The position numbers and the translations under genes are program-made. 64,000 nt of DNA from assembly GCA_027488905.1 (NCBI GenBank), contig JAIYAT010000034.1, positions 1 through 64,000 of the forward strand, in the 5' to 3' direction. Position 1 is the stretch's first letter; every line of letters starts with the position of its first letter. Under the pieces are notes generated by a model that was given only the letters and a program-made list of their open reading frames with translations, searched no databases and had not been told where the DNA came from. This document shows, one piece after another, positions 47,219-56,317 of the stretch. Source of the stretch: Bacteroidota bacterium. Lineage in GTDB: Bacteria > Bacteroidota > Bacteroidia > UKL13-3.

Positions 47219-49522
47219 TCATTCTACAATTATTTTTTTACTGATGAAATCTCCTTGGCTGGTTTCAATATAAAGTAAGTAAAATCCAGAGGAAAGATTA
47301 GTTACCAGCGTAGTTTCATACCCTTCTATTTGTCCTTCCAATAATTTTGAACCTGTAATAGAATAAATAGAATAGTTTGCAGCCATTAGGTTTTTGTTGA
47401 ACCGAAGGTTAAAGCTACCTTTACTTGGATTAGGAAATACTACAAATTCTAACACATCTTTAGTTAGCGTTGCATTGCCACTAATAATTCCCTTGATAAT
47501 GGGTGTAAATGATTCTAGCCCACCTTTGTTTGAACCAATTAATAGCTCAGGCTTTCCATCATTGTCTAAATCTCCGCAAAAAGGGGTACTAAATTTTCCA
47601 AAAAACAAGTCTCTTGGCTGTGAGCCTTCATAAGACAGGTACAAGTTAGTAATCTCTTCACACTTTCGGGTAGCACTTGCTTCAAAGTTATTGAACAATT
47701 GCACTTTACCGCCGTTGGTACTGCCTATTGAACCAACTAATATTTCAAACCTTCCATCTTTATCAATATCGCATACATGTGGGTGCGAATAACCAGGAAA
47801 ATAATAGTCGGGTTGACCCCCTACACCTTTAGAAAATTCTGAAACGTTAATGCCTCCTATAGAATCTATACTTGGTTCAGACCAAAAAACAGCGCTGTCT
47901 ATTGTACCTTTGTTCTCAAAATAAGCCAAGGTGCCATTTCTTCTGCCAAGCACAAGGTCAAGCTTAGTGTCTTGGTTCAAATCTATTAACTGAGGTGTAG
48001 CAAAAGTGCCAGCATAAATATTAAAATAATTGCTGCTCACTTTTCTGAAATCAATCTTACTCTCTGTACTGATATTTAGGTAATAATGAATAACACCATT
48101 GATATCCCCAATGATTAAATCGGGCTTACCGTCGTTGTTTAAATCACCAAAGCTTGGAGAGATTTCGTAAATTTTAGTTGGACCAGCATTTATCTTGAGA
48201 AAATTGGTATCGCGGAGGACAAAGTTGGCTTTTGTTTTGTTGCCAATGTTCTCATAATAATGCAATCTATCATCACTGTTGGAGGTATATACAAAGTTTC
48301 CATGGGTGGCAATTACTAGGTCTAAATCGTCATCCTTATCTAAATCTACCAATTGTGGTTTGCTACCACCACCTAAATCGAGCATGTCTCCAATCAAGAA
48401 ATCATCTTGCTGAAAGGTAAATTGATAGGCCGTTGGCGAGGTATTGATATAACTAAGCACCATGTCTTTATTCATGGCACCTTCTGTGGAATTAGGTGCT
48501 ACAATTAAATCTTTCTTACCATCATTGTTTATGTCTACCAAATAAGTTGCTGGAAAAACCTGCACCGAAGCACGACGACCAGTTAGCGGAAACAATGTAT
48601 CTTGACGGATGATAGAATCACGACCTAATGAATTAAGTGTTTTACCATTGGTAAGAAAGGTAACATCGTTGTAACTTAAGTCTCCATAAAGCAGATCCAT
48701 ATCACCATCCTTGTCATAATCAAAGGCCGTAATGGTGGAACCATTGTGTTTAAACGCTCTTTTATAATCACGAAAACAAGGGCTGGTATCATTTAATAAA
48801 AATCCGTTTTTATTAACCAAATATGAAATGTAACCCCAACACTGGTCTCTGAATTTAAACAAAATAGAGTCGCAACCATAATTCAACTCTTTGCTTTGAT
48901 TTTGGTAATACATGAAAATATTTGTGTTGTCAATCATAGTAATTAGGTCTAAATCACCATCATTATCCATGTCTTCAAATTCACTTAAATCTCTAAATGC
49001 CAAACTAAGCTTTTCTTCCGGTAATTCTCCAGAAGGAGTGGTAAAAACTTTATCACTTAATTGAAACCATTTTAATTTACCCGGCTCAGTTGTAATATTT
49101 TTTATCACCCTTAGCCCATTACTTCTATCATAATTTCTGGAATCAACAGGACCGTTAGGGTCTAATTCAGTGAAAATATCTGGCTTACCATCGCAGTTAT
49201 AATCCTTCAGTTTTACCCATTGGTATAAGGGCGGAAACTGAGCCTCGAATTGTGGCGCATGTACCCATTTATTGTTTTTCCGCAGGAAACAAAGTACCCT
49301 GCCGCCTGAGCGCTCAAAAACAAATAAATCGTTTATGTTATCCCCATCTAAATCTATGTTTGAAAATTGGGGATTGCTCAAGCCCCCAGTAAAAGGATAT
49401 AAAAGTGTGTCTATTCCGTTTTCTGAAACAGTAGCTTTGCTAGCTCTTTGAAATTGTATGACCTGGGTATAGCCAAAGAAAGATATGAGGGTGGTGTAGA
49501 AAATTAGTAGTAATTTCTTCAT
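47219..49522 (-). CDS. Secreted FG-GAP/VCBS repeat protein with T9SS signal (paralogue 2)
   Basis: A 767-residue exported protein of the same layout as its neighbour 44830-47124: signal peptide (about 1-19), FG-GAP repeats from near residue 50 (DLDGDNINDLFVFER, DYDKDGDMDLLYGD, DLDNDGKPELLIG) and a T9SS sorting domain at the end (VFPNPSKGSFNL...). The shared segment RKNNKWVHAPQFEAQFPPLY in both proteins shows recent common descent. It is the first gene of the minus-strand run and is divergent from murF, 59 bases away, where promoters for both must lie. The ligand is unknown. Confidence 0.85.
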   Translation of the reverse strand: MKKLLLIFYTTLISFFGYTQVIQFQRASKATVSENGIDTLLYPFTGGLSNPQFSNIDLDGDNINDLFVFERSGGRVLCFLRKNNKWVHAPQFEAQFPPLYQWVKLKDYNCDGKPDIFTELDPNGPVDSRNYDRSNGLRVIKNITTEPGKLKWFQLSDKVFTTPSGELPEEKLSLAFRDLSEFEDMDNDGDLDLITMIDNTNIFMYYQNQSKELNYGCDSILFKFRDQCWGYISYLVNKNGFLLNDTSPCFRDYKRAFKHNGSTITAFDYDKDGDMDLLYGDLSYNDVTFLTNGKTLNSLGRDSIIRQDTLFPLTGRRASVQVFPATYLVDINNDGKKDLIVAPNSTEGAMNKDMVLSYINTSPTAYQFTFQQDDFLIGDMLDLGGGSKPQLVDLDKDDDLDLVIATHGNFVYTSNSDDRLHYYENIGNKTKANFVLRDTNFLKINAGPTKIYEISPSFGDLNNDGKPDLIIGDINGVIHYYLNISTESKIDFRKVSSNYFNIYAGTFATPQLIDLNQDTKLDLVLGRRNGTLAYFENKGTIDSAVFWSEPSIDSIGGINVSEFSKGVGGQPDYYFPGYSHPHVCDIDKDGRFEILVGSIGSTNGGKVQLFNNFEASATRKCEEITNLYLSYEGSQPRDLFFGKFSTPFCGDLDNDGKPELLIGSNKGGLESFTPIIKGIISGNATLTKDVLEFVVFPNPSKGSFNLRFNKNLMAANYSIYSITGSKLLEGQIEGYETTLVTNLSSGFYLLYIETSQGDFISKKIIVE

Positions 49523-49581
49523 TAGTAGGCTTGTTAATAAAACGAACTTAGTAAATTAGCGGCTTAATTTTATGTTAATTA

Positions 49582-50868
49582 ATGACTACTATTCAAGATT
49601 TGTACGCGATTTTTCTTGCCTACCCTACTGTTTGCACTGATACCCGTAAGCTTTCGCCCAATTGTCTTTTTTTCGCCTTAAAAGGAGACAATTTTAATGG
49701 CAATGCTTTTGCCCAAAAAGCAATTGCCGAAGGAGCTGCTTATGCCATTATTGATGAAGCTCAAGAAACCTCCAACCACAAGTTTATTTTAGTGGAAGAT
49801 GTGTTAGCAAGCTTACAACAATTGGCTACATGGCACAGAAAACAATTGAACATACCGGTAATTGCCATTGTTGGTTCAAACGGAAAAACCAGTACCAAAG
49901 AATTAATTAGCGCTGTGTTGACCCAAAAGTATCATACCCTTAGTACACCAGGGAATTTTAATAACCATATTGGTTTACCTTTGACATTATTGATGTTAGA
50001 AAAACACCATGAAGTGGCTGTTATTGAAATGGGGGCAAACCATGAAGGAGAAAACAAATTGTTATGCGAAATTGCTCAACCTACCCATGGTTTAATTACC
50101 AACAATGGCAAAGACCACTTAGAAGGTTTTGGCAGCTTGGAAGGTGTAATTCGCTCCAATGCCGAGCTTTATGATTACTTCATTACCAAGCAAACTGGAA
50201 TAGTCTTTGTGAATGCAGTTGACACTGTTTTAATGTTTGGTTCGAACCAAATAAAAAAAAGAATTACCTACAGTGCAAATTCAGAGGTAACAGCAAATTT
50301 TACAGCAACTGAAATTAGCTTGCAACCAAACATAAACTTTCAATTGAATGACATTGGTTTTAGCAGTAAACTTAGTGGCGACTATAACCTTGAAAACATT
50401 ATGGCAGCAGTGGCCATTGGCTTTCATTTTGAAGTAGCAGCAGAAGGAATTGTAAGGGGTATTGCAGGCTATACTGCTAAAAACCTTCGCTCTGAATACT
50501 TTGAAACAGAAAGAAACAAAATCTTTTTAGATGCATACAATGCCAACCCTAGCAGCATGATGGCAAGTATTAAAAACTTTGTGGCAATGCCTGCAGAAAA
50601 TAAGTTATTGATTTTGGGAGACATGTTTGAGCTTGGTAGTTACGAGGCGGAAGAACACCAAAATCTGGTTGACTTTTGCCAATCACTTGGATTGAAAAAC
50701 GTTTGGTTGATAGGAAAAGCCTTTGCCAATACACAAACCCACTTTTTAAAATTTGCAGATAGCGAAACCTTGAAAGTACAACAAGATTTAAAAGCATTAA
50801 CTCAACAATCCATTTTTTTAAAAGGCTCCAGAGGGATGAGACTAGAGCGATTGGTAGAATACTTATAG
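49582..50868 (+). CDS. murF: UDP-MurNAc-tripeptide D-Ala-D-Ala ligase
   Basis: A 428-residue cytoplasmic Mur ligase that adds the D-Ala-D-Ala dipeptide to UDP-MurNAc-tripeptide in peptidoglycan synthesis, using ATP. The ATP-binding loop is IVGSNGKTSTKELI; further signatures are TPGNFNNHIGLPLTLL, AVIEMGANHEGE, FLDAYNANPSSM and LGDMFELG, the standard MurF set. It stands apart from the usual mur cluster. The 217 bases after its stop hold no gene I can support. Confidence 0.95.
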   Translation: MTTIQDLYAIFLAYPTVCTDTRKLSPNCLFFALKGDNFNGNAFAQKAIAEGAAYAIIDEAQETSNHKFILVEDVLASLQQLATWHRKQLNIPVIAIVGSNGKTSTKELISAVLTQKYHTLSTPGNFNNHIGLPLTLLMLEKHHEVAVIEMGANHEGENKLLCEIAQPTHGLITNNGKDHLEGFGSLEGVIRSNAELYDYFITKQTGIVFVNAVDTVLMFGSNQIKKRITYSANSEVTANFTATEISLQPNINFQLNDIGFSSKLSGDYNLENIMAAVAIGFHFEVAAEGIVRGIAGYTAKNLRSEYFETERNKIFLDAYNANPSSMMASIKNFVAMPAENKLLILGDMFELGSYEAEEHQNLVDFCQSLGLKNVWLIGKAFANTQTHFLKFADSETLKVQQDLKALTQQSIFLKGSRGMRLERLVEYL

Positions 50869-51085
50869 GATATACATTTAACAGATGACTTGTAAGCAAA
50901 CAGCAAAAAGGCTGAGTTTCAGTAAATCAAAAAGACTCAAAAAAATGGTATTGGCAAACATTTTATGACAATCTTCTTCTGCAATTTTTGAGCAAAATGT
51001 AACTAGCTATTGTTGGTTTTGAAATCAAAGCAGATAATGTTGAAAATGTTTTTAAATTTAGCCTAAACGGAGATTAAAAAAGTTT

Positions 51086-51673
51086 ATGGAAATGTATAAT
51101 GGCGTAGAGACTTTTCATGCAAAGACAAGAGCAGACTGGAGAAAATGGTTGGAAAAAAACCACCTAACCGAAAAATCTGTTTGGCTTATCATTTATAGAA
51201 AAGAAAGTGACATTCCAAGCATATACTATCCTGAAGCTGTAGACGAAGCCCTATGCTTTGGTTGGATAGATAGCAAACCCAACAAGCGAGATAACAATAG
51301 TTACTTTCAATTCTTTTCTAAGAGAAACCCAAAAAGCAATTGGAGCAAAGTGAATAAAGAAAAAGTTGATAAACTTATTGCGCAAGGACTTATGCAAAGT
51401 AAAGGTTTAGAAATGATTGAAATCGCAAAGCAAAACGGCACCTGGACAGCACTAGATGAAGTAGAGAAAATTACGATACCAGACGATTTAAAGGAACTAT
51501 TTGAAAAAAATAAAACAGCCTTAGAAAACTGGGAGAAATTTTCACGTTCCTCTAAAAGAGGAATTTTGGAGTGGATTATGAACGCAAAAAGGCCAGAAAC
51601 GCGCAAAAAAAGAATTGAAGAAACGGTATCTCTTGCCGAGAAAAATAGTAAAGCTAACCATTATCAAAAATGA
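51086..51673 (+). CDS. YdeI/OmpD-associated family protein
   Basis: A 195-residue soluble protein of the YdeI family: an N-terminal segment FHAKTRADWRKWLEKNHLTEKSVW (split here for brevity), then YYPEAVDEALCFGWIDSK, FSKRNPKSNWSKVNK and a C-terminal helical part ending in a basic ARRPETRKKRI-like tail (MNAKRPETRKKRIEE). The family is common in Bacteroidota and firmicutes and is linked to antimicrobial-peptide tolerance in a few bacteria, but the biochemical role is not known. Confidence 0.85.
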   Translation: MEMYNGVETFHAKTRADWRKWLEKNHLTEKSVWLIIYRKESDIPSIYYPEAVDEALCFGWIDSKPNKRDNNSYFQFFSKRNPKSNWSKVNKEKVDKLIAQGLMQSKGLEMIEIAKQNGTWTALDEVEKITIPDDLKELFEKNKTALENWEKFSRSSKRGILEWIMNAKRPETRKKRIEETVSLAEKNSKANHYQK

Positions 51674-51770
51674 TGAACAACCCAATTTATGAAAAGCAAA
51701 GTTTGGATAGAATGGATTATCTTCGTTTGATAAGCGCCAATTCTGGGAACTTAAATTAATAAAAAGCATT

Positions 51771-52700
51771 ATGAAATCAGTCTTCACCTCAATCGTATTT
51801 GTGCTAGCAACAATGTTGACTTATGGACAAAACATATATTCAAAAACTTTTGGAAGCAATATTGATAAGGCTATCATCTTTTTGCACGGCGGACCTGGCT
51901 ACAACAGTGCAAACTTTGAAGCCACAACAGCTCAACAACTTGCCGACAAGGGGTTTTTTGTAATAGTTTATGATAGACGTGGAGAAGGACGAAGTATAAA
52001 CCAAAATGCAAAGTTTACTTTCAACGAAACTTTTGAGGACTTAAATGCTATTTATCAAAAATTCAATCTAACCAAAGCAACTTTAATTGGGCATAGTTTT
52101 GGTGGAGTTATTGCTGCACTTTTTACCGAAAAACACCCTGCAAAGGTTCAATCTATTGTGCTAGTTGGGGCACCAATATCTTTGCAAGCCACTTTCAAAA
52201 CTATACTATCTAAGTCTAAGAGTATTTATTTCACTAAAAAAGATTATGTAAATTTAAATTACATTTCAATGCTCGAAAAGATGGATACTACAAGTATTCA
52301 ATACAGTTCTTATTGTTTTGGACATGCCATGCAAAATGGTTTTTATACTCCCAAAACTCCTACGGAAGAAGCCAAAACTATCTATTCAAACTTTAAGGCA
52401 GATTCCTTGATGGTAAAATATGCTTCTAAAATGTCTTATGAAGCACCACAAGGATTTTGGGAAAATGAAAGATATACAACCATCGACCTAACAAAGAATT
52501 TGAAAGCCTTTCAAAACCAGAAAATACCTATCTATGGAATGTATGGCAAAGAAGATGGCCTTTACGCTGAGAGCCAGGTTACAGAATTGCAAAATCTTAT
52601 TGGTTCAAACAATCTAAAATATTTTGATAACTGCTCCCACAATGTATTTATGGATCAACAGGCTCAATTTATTGAAGCGTTGCAAGCATGGATAAAATAA
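51771..52700 (+). CDS. Secreted alpha/beta hydrolase
   Basis: A 309-residue alpha/beta hydrolase with a signal peptide (1-18, ending TYG). The oxyanion segment IIFLHGGPGYNS, the nucleophile elbow LIGHSFGGVIAAL and the late His in DNCSHNVFMDQ give the Ser-Asp-His triad. The H-G-G-P-G motif and the D-R-R-G-x-G-R-S segment resemble proline-iminopeptidase-like and related hydrolases. The substrate is not clear. It is followed 20 bases later by the dioxygenase-like gene. Confidence 0.85.
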   Translation: MKSVFTSIVFVLATMLTYGQNIYSKTFGSNIDKAIIFLHGGPGYNSANFEATTAQQLADKGFFVIVYDRRGEGRSINQNAKFTFNETFEDLNAIYQKFNLTKATLIGHSFGGVIAALFTEKHPAKVQSIVLVGAPISLQATFKTILSKSKSIYFTKKDYVNLNYISMLEKMDTTSIQYSSYCFGHAMQNGFYTPKTPTEEAKTIYSNFKADSLMVKYASKMSYEAPQGFWENERYTTIDLTKNLKAFQNQKIPIYGMYGKEDGLYAESQVTELQNLIGSNNLKYFDNCSHNVFMDQQAQFIEALQAWIK

Positions 52701-52720
52701 AAATGTTAAAATAGCTGAAA

Positions 52721-53602
52721 ATGCAACGCAAAAAATTCTTACAAACCTTAGCTGCCTTACCACTTATGACCATAGATTCTCTCTCCTCACTAGAAAACTT
52801 TGCTTCGAATCAGGCCTCGGGTCAAACCATGCCTACAATATTTATAGGCCACGGAAGCCCTATGAATGCTATTGAAGAAAATGAGTTTGTAACAGGATTT
52901 AAAAACAGTGTAAAAAACGTTCCTACCCCCAAAGCTATTATCTGCATTTCCGCACATTGGTTTACGAAAGGTACTAAAGTTACCGCAATGGAAATGCCCC
53001 CAACCATACATGATTTTTATGGCTTTCCACAAGCCTTATTTAATGTTCAATATCCAGCTAAAGGAGATCCTAAACTTGCAAGAGAAACCCAAAAGCTTCT
53101 TGAACCAACCCTAGTTGAATTGGATGAAAAATGGGGCCTAGACCACGGCGCATGGAGTGTACTAAAACACCTTTACCCTAAAGCAGATGTTCCTGTGATT
53201 CAACTTAGCATAGACTTTAGCAAAGATCCAATGTGGCATTATAATTTTGCCAAACAATTAAAAAGCTTACGAAATAAGGGAATTCTTATCCTTGGAAGCG
53301 GTAATATAATTCATAACTTAGGCTTAGCAGATTTTGCAAAAATTAACCAAATTGGATTTGGCTTTGATTGGGCACATGAGGCACATCATTCCCTTAATTC
53401 ATACATTTTGAAAGAAGATATTAAAGCTTTGGCAAATTATCAATTGGGCTCCCAAGCCCTGAAATTAGCGGTGCCTACTCCCGAACATTATCTTCCTTTA
53501 CTTTATATATTAGCTTTAAAAAATGACAAAGAAGAGTTATCATTTTTTAACGACAAATTATTAGCAGGCTCTTTAAGTATGACCTCCTTCAAAATCTCTT
53601 AA
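52721..53602 (+). CDS. ygiD: Extradiol DOPA-dioxygenase-like protein (YgiD/LigB family)
   Basis: A 293-residue protein of the class III extradiol dioxygenase family, YgiD/4,5-DOPA dioxygenase type. Expected metal-site histidines lie in IFIGHGSPMNA, ICISAHWFTKG, GSGNIIHNLG and PTPEHYLPLLY. The first ~30 residues (MQRKKFLQTLAALPLM) form a signal-like segment with a basic pair R-K-K-F in the position of a Tat motif, though not the classical R-R, so the export route is uncertain. E. coli YgiD acts on L-DOPA; the substrate here is not proven. Confidence 0.85.
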   Translation: MQRKKFLQTLAALPLMTIDSLSSLENFASNQASGQTMPTIFIGHGSPMNAIEENEFVTGFKNSVKNVPTPKAIICISAHWFTKGTKVTAMEMPPTIHDFYGFPQALFNVQYPAKGDPKLARETQKLLEPTLVELDEKWGLDHGAWSVLKHLYPKADVPVIQLSIDFSKDPMWHYNFAKQLKSLRNKGILILGSGNIIHNLGLADFAKINQIGFGFDWAHEAHHSLNSYILKEDIKALANYQLGSQALKLAVPTPEHYLPLLYILALKNDKEELSFFNDKLLAGSLSMTSFKIS

Positions 53603-53654
53603 TAATAATTAGCCAATCAACATTTGGCTAATACTAAGTATTTCATTTCTCAAA

Positions 53655-53686
53655 TTTGCATGGCAAATTCTAATCTGTTAGCTTTG
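53655..53686 (+). promoter_or_regulatory. pepP promoter (TTTG - 20 - TAGCTTTG)
   Basis: TTTG at 53655-53658 and TAGCTTTG at 53679-53686 with a 20-base spacer match the phylum's promoter. Transcription would begin near 53692, after the two upstream in-frame starts (TTG 53624, ATG 53660), which decides for the ATG at 53705. Confidence 0.7.
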
Positions 53687-53704
53687 GTGCAAACCATTGC
53701 AAGT

Positions 53705-54994
53705 ATGAAATACGATAAACTTCCAAATGCGCTATTTATAGATAATAGAAGCCGTTTCAGTGCTCAACTAAAACCAAATGCAATTGCGCTGTTTCACAGC
53801 AACGACGAGCACCCTTGGAACGGTGATGCTACCTTCCACTTTAAACAAAATTCTGACCTCTATTGGTTAAGCGGTGTTGACCAAGAAGATACTTGGCTGT
53901 TACTTTATCCTAACAGCCCAATTCCTGAAATGCGTGAAGCACTTTTTATTAAGCGTACCAATGATACTATGGTTATTTGGAACGGACACAAGTTAACCAT
54001 GCAACAAGCCCGAGAGGTAAGTGGTATTCAAAGCATTTTTTGGTATGATGAATTTGAAACGAAAGCGCATCAACTCATTAATTATGCAAGTTATTTCTAT
54101 TTGAACCTAAACGAAAATGACAGGGCTGTTATTAAAACTCCTTACAAAGATTTAAGAATTGCACATGAGATGCGCCAAAAATATCCTTTGCATGAGTTTG
54201 AAAGGGCAGCACCAATTCTCCATCGCTTAAGGTCCGTTAAAAACCAGTGGGAATTGGAGGTAATGAAGCAAGCGGTAGAAATTAGCCACAGCATGATTCG
54301 TCGCATTTTAAAGTTTGTAAAACCCGGTGTTTGGGAATACGAAATAGAAGCAGAAGTAATACATGAATACATTTCTAAACGCGCGAATGGACACTCTTTT
54401 CATCCCATTGTGGCAAGTGGCGCAAACTCTTGCATTCTGCATTATGTAGACAATAACCAACAATGTAAAGATGGCGATATTTTGTTATTAGATTCTGGCG
54501 CAGATTACGCAAACTATGCTAGTGATATGACAAGAACCCTTCCTATCAATGGTCGGTTCAACCCGAGACAAAAAGCAGTTTACAATGGAGTATTACATGT
54601 GATGAAAGAGGCTAAAAAGCTATTAAAACCAGGTGTTAAGCTAATGGAATATCAAGCTCAGGTAGGACTAATTATGGAAGAACAATTGGTAAAGCTAGGG
54701 TTGATTTCGTTAGAGGATATTAAAAATCAAAATCCTGCTTGGCCAGCTTATAAAAAATATTTTATGCACGGAACCAGTCACTTCTTAGGCATAGATGTGC
54801 ATGATGTGGGCATGCGTTACGAGCCTATGCAAGCGGGCATGACCTTTAGTTGTGAGCCGGGAATTTATATTGCGGAGGAAAACATTGGCATTCGCTTAGA
54901 AAATGAAATCCTAATTACAGAAAACGGAAACATCGATTTAATGGCTCATATTCCAATTGAGGCAGAAGAAATCGAGCAACTCATGCATAGCTAA
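53705..54994 (+). CDS. pepP: Xaa-Pro aminopeptidase (aminopeptidase P, M24B)
   Basis: A 429-residue metallopeptidase that removes the N-terminal residue before proline. The start is MKYDKLPN, chosen because the promoter lies upstream of it and downstream of the longer frames; the length then matches the family (about 440). The N-terminal creatinase-like domain (1-170) has HFKQNSDLYWLSG. The catalytic domain has the metal ligands in LLLDSGADYANYASDMTRT, HGTSHFLGIDVHD, CEPGIYI and RLENEILIT. It overlaps the HAD phosphatase start by one base (TAATG), so the two are translationally coupled. Confidence 0.95.
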   Translation: MKYDKLPNALFIDNRSRFSAQLKPNAIALFHSNDEHPWNGDATFHFKQNSDLYWLSGVDQEDTWLLLYPNSPIPEMREALFIKRTNDTMVIWNGHKLTMQQAREVSGIQSIFWYDEFETKAHQLINYASYFYLNLNENDRAVIKTPYKDLRIAHEMRQKYPLHEFERAAPILHRLRSVKNQWELEVMKQAVEISHSMIRRILKFVKPGVWEYEIEAEVIHEYISKRANGHSFHPIVASGANSCILHYVDNNQQCKDGDILLLDSGADYANYASDMTRTLPINGRFNPRQKAVYNGVLHVMKEAKKLLKPGVKLMEYQAQVGLIMEEQLVKLGLISLEDIKNQNPAWPAYKKYFMHGTSHFLGIDVHDVGMRYEPMQAGMTFSCEPGIYIAEENIGIRLENEILITENGNIDLMAHIPIEAEEIEQLMHS

Positions 54995-55650
54995 TGATTA
55001 CCACCTTATTATTTGATATGGATGGCTTGCTTGTAGATTCAGAGCCATGGTGGAAAGTTGCAGAAAAAGAGGTTTTTTCAGGATTCGGTTTGAACCTAAC
55101 TGATGATTTACTAAGGCAAGTCATGGGATTTAGATTGAACGAAGTGGTAGCACATTGGTATCAGTATCAACCATGGGAAAATCCAAATTTTGAAGCCACC
55201 GAAAAAGCCATAATTGACTGCATGGAAAGTTTGCTTGATAAACATGCGGTAGCCTTACCTGGCGTTATGGAAAGTTTGGAATTTGCCAAAGAAAAAGGCT
55301 ATAAAATAGCATTAGCTTCCTCCTCTTCCATGCGGTTAATTGAAGTGGTTGTAAATAAATTAGGTATCAAAGACTTTTTTCAATTGTGTTTTTCAGCAAA
55401 CTCCGTTGAATTTGGAAAGCCTCATCCTGCAATTTTTTTAGAAACTGCAAAAATTTTAGGGTCTTTCCCCCAAGAATGTTTAGTGATTGAAGATTCTATA
55501 AACGGCATGGTTGCGGCAAAAGCAGCTAGAATGAGCTGTGTAGTAGTTCCAGAAGCCATAAATAGAAACAATCTAAAATACGAACTTGCTGATTTTAAGC
55601 TAGAAACTTTAAATGATTTTCCTAATTTACTTCTGAATTTAAATACATAA
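54994..55650 (+). CDS. hxpB: HAD-family sugar-phosphate phosphatase (HxpB/YniC-like)
   Basis: A 218-residue haloacid dehalogenase-like phosphatase. Motif I is LLFDMDGLLVDSEPWW with catalytic Asp; the cap segment VVAHWYQYQPW matches E. coli YniC/HxpB (hexitol phosphatase) better than beta-phosphoglucomutase; motif II is ALASSSS, Lys is in KPHPAIFL and motif IV is VIEDSINGMVAAKAA. It should dephosphorylate a sugar or sugar-alcohol phosphate. It shares a base with pepP and is followed six bases later by the PAS protein, so the three form one unit. Confidence 0.87.
   Translation: MITTLLFDMDGLLVDSEPWWKVAEKEVFSGFGLNLTDDLLRQVMGFRLNEVVAHWYQYQPWENPNFEATEKAIIDCMESLLDKHAVALPGVMESLEFAKEKGYKIALASSSSMRLIEVVVNKLGIKDFFQLCFSANSVEFGKPHPAIFLETAKILGSFPQECLVIEDSINGMVAAKAARMSCVVVPEAINRNNLKYELADFKLETLNDFPNLLLNLNT
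55087..55096. repeat. Iterated near-palindrome GGTTTGAACC inside the phosphatase gene
   Basis: Exact copy of the 10-mer within codons for G-L-N (FGLNLTDD), again the frame in which it reads GLN. Confidence 0.85.
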
Positions 55651-55656
55651 ATTAGT

Positions 55657-56256
55657 ATGCAAAACTTCCTTGAATGCTACACCCAAGCACTTACCGAAGG
55701 AATCCCAGATAGTGTTTGGGCTTTTGATAAAGACTATAAGCTAGTATTATGTAATGCTGCCTTCCTTGACATGAGAAAATCTTTGTATGGATTTGATTTA
55801 GTACCAGGTGATAGTTTTTTTAAAGGAGTTACAGAACAAAGCATCCAAAAATGGATACCTATCTATAATGAAGTATTGAATGGCAAACGACTTATCCTAG
55901 ATGATACACGGGATGTAAAGGGATACTTTAAGCAAGTCCGTATAAGTTTGGCACCAGTTCATAATAAAAATAATGAGGTAATTGGCTGCATGGGAATTAC
56001 AATAGATATTAGCCAAGTAAAGAACCTTGAGTCACAAATTAAACAACTAAAAGTAGGAATCGCAGACGTTACTAAAACGCTAAGAGGCCCGCTGAAACAG
56101 AGTTTAGAAAGAATGTTTAGTCTAGAAGACCAATTGGCCCATAACCTTAATTTAGAACAAGAGGAAAAAGAAGAAATAATAAGACTGGCTACCAATGAAC
56201 TGCAATTAATCAAAAATGCCTTATTGGAATTAAACGAACTCGAACAACTACTTTAG
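55657..56256 (+). CDS. PAS-domain protein with degenerate kinase H-box (Lys in place of His)
   Basis: A 199-residue soluble protein. Residues about 10-125 form a PAS domain (DSVWAFDKDYKLVLCNAAF, then PVHNKNNEVIGCMGITIDISQVK). The C-terminal 70 residues form a helical hairpin resembling a histidine-kinase dimerisation domain; the H-box-like segment VTK140TLRGPLKQ has Lys140 where the phospho-accepting His is expected. There is no ATPase domain. It lies just before the 1784-residue sensory protein and may dimerise with it or with the REC-PAS protein. The ligand is unknown. Confidence 0.7.
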   Translation: MQNFLECYTQALTEGIPDSVWAFDKDYKLVLCNAAFLDMRKSLYGFDLVPGDSFFKGVTEQSIQKWIPIYNEVLNGKRLILDDTRDVKGYFKQVRISLAPVHNKNNEVIGCMGITIDISQVKNLESQIKQLKVGIADVTKTLRGPLKQSLERMFSLEDQLAHNLNLEQEEKEEIIRLATNELQLIKNALLELNELEQLL

Positions 56257-56317
56257 TAAGGTGTTTATCAAACGCTACAATACTTTGACATTTCAACTTT
56301 TATAAGCATCTATTTTT

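Noticed and set aside
50869-51085. Possible gene remnant between murF and the YdeI-like gene
   Set aside because: No frame or motif supports a gene; the sequence is AT-rich without clear signals.
51673-51759. 28-codon ORF overlapping the YdeI stop codon (ATG at 51673)
   Set aside because: Too short and without recognisable features; may be a remnant, but I cannot support it as a gene.
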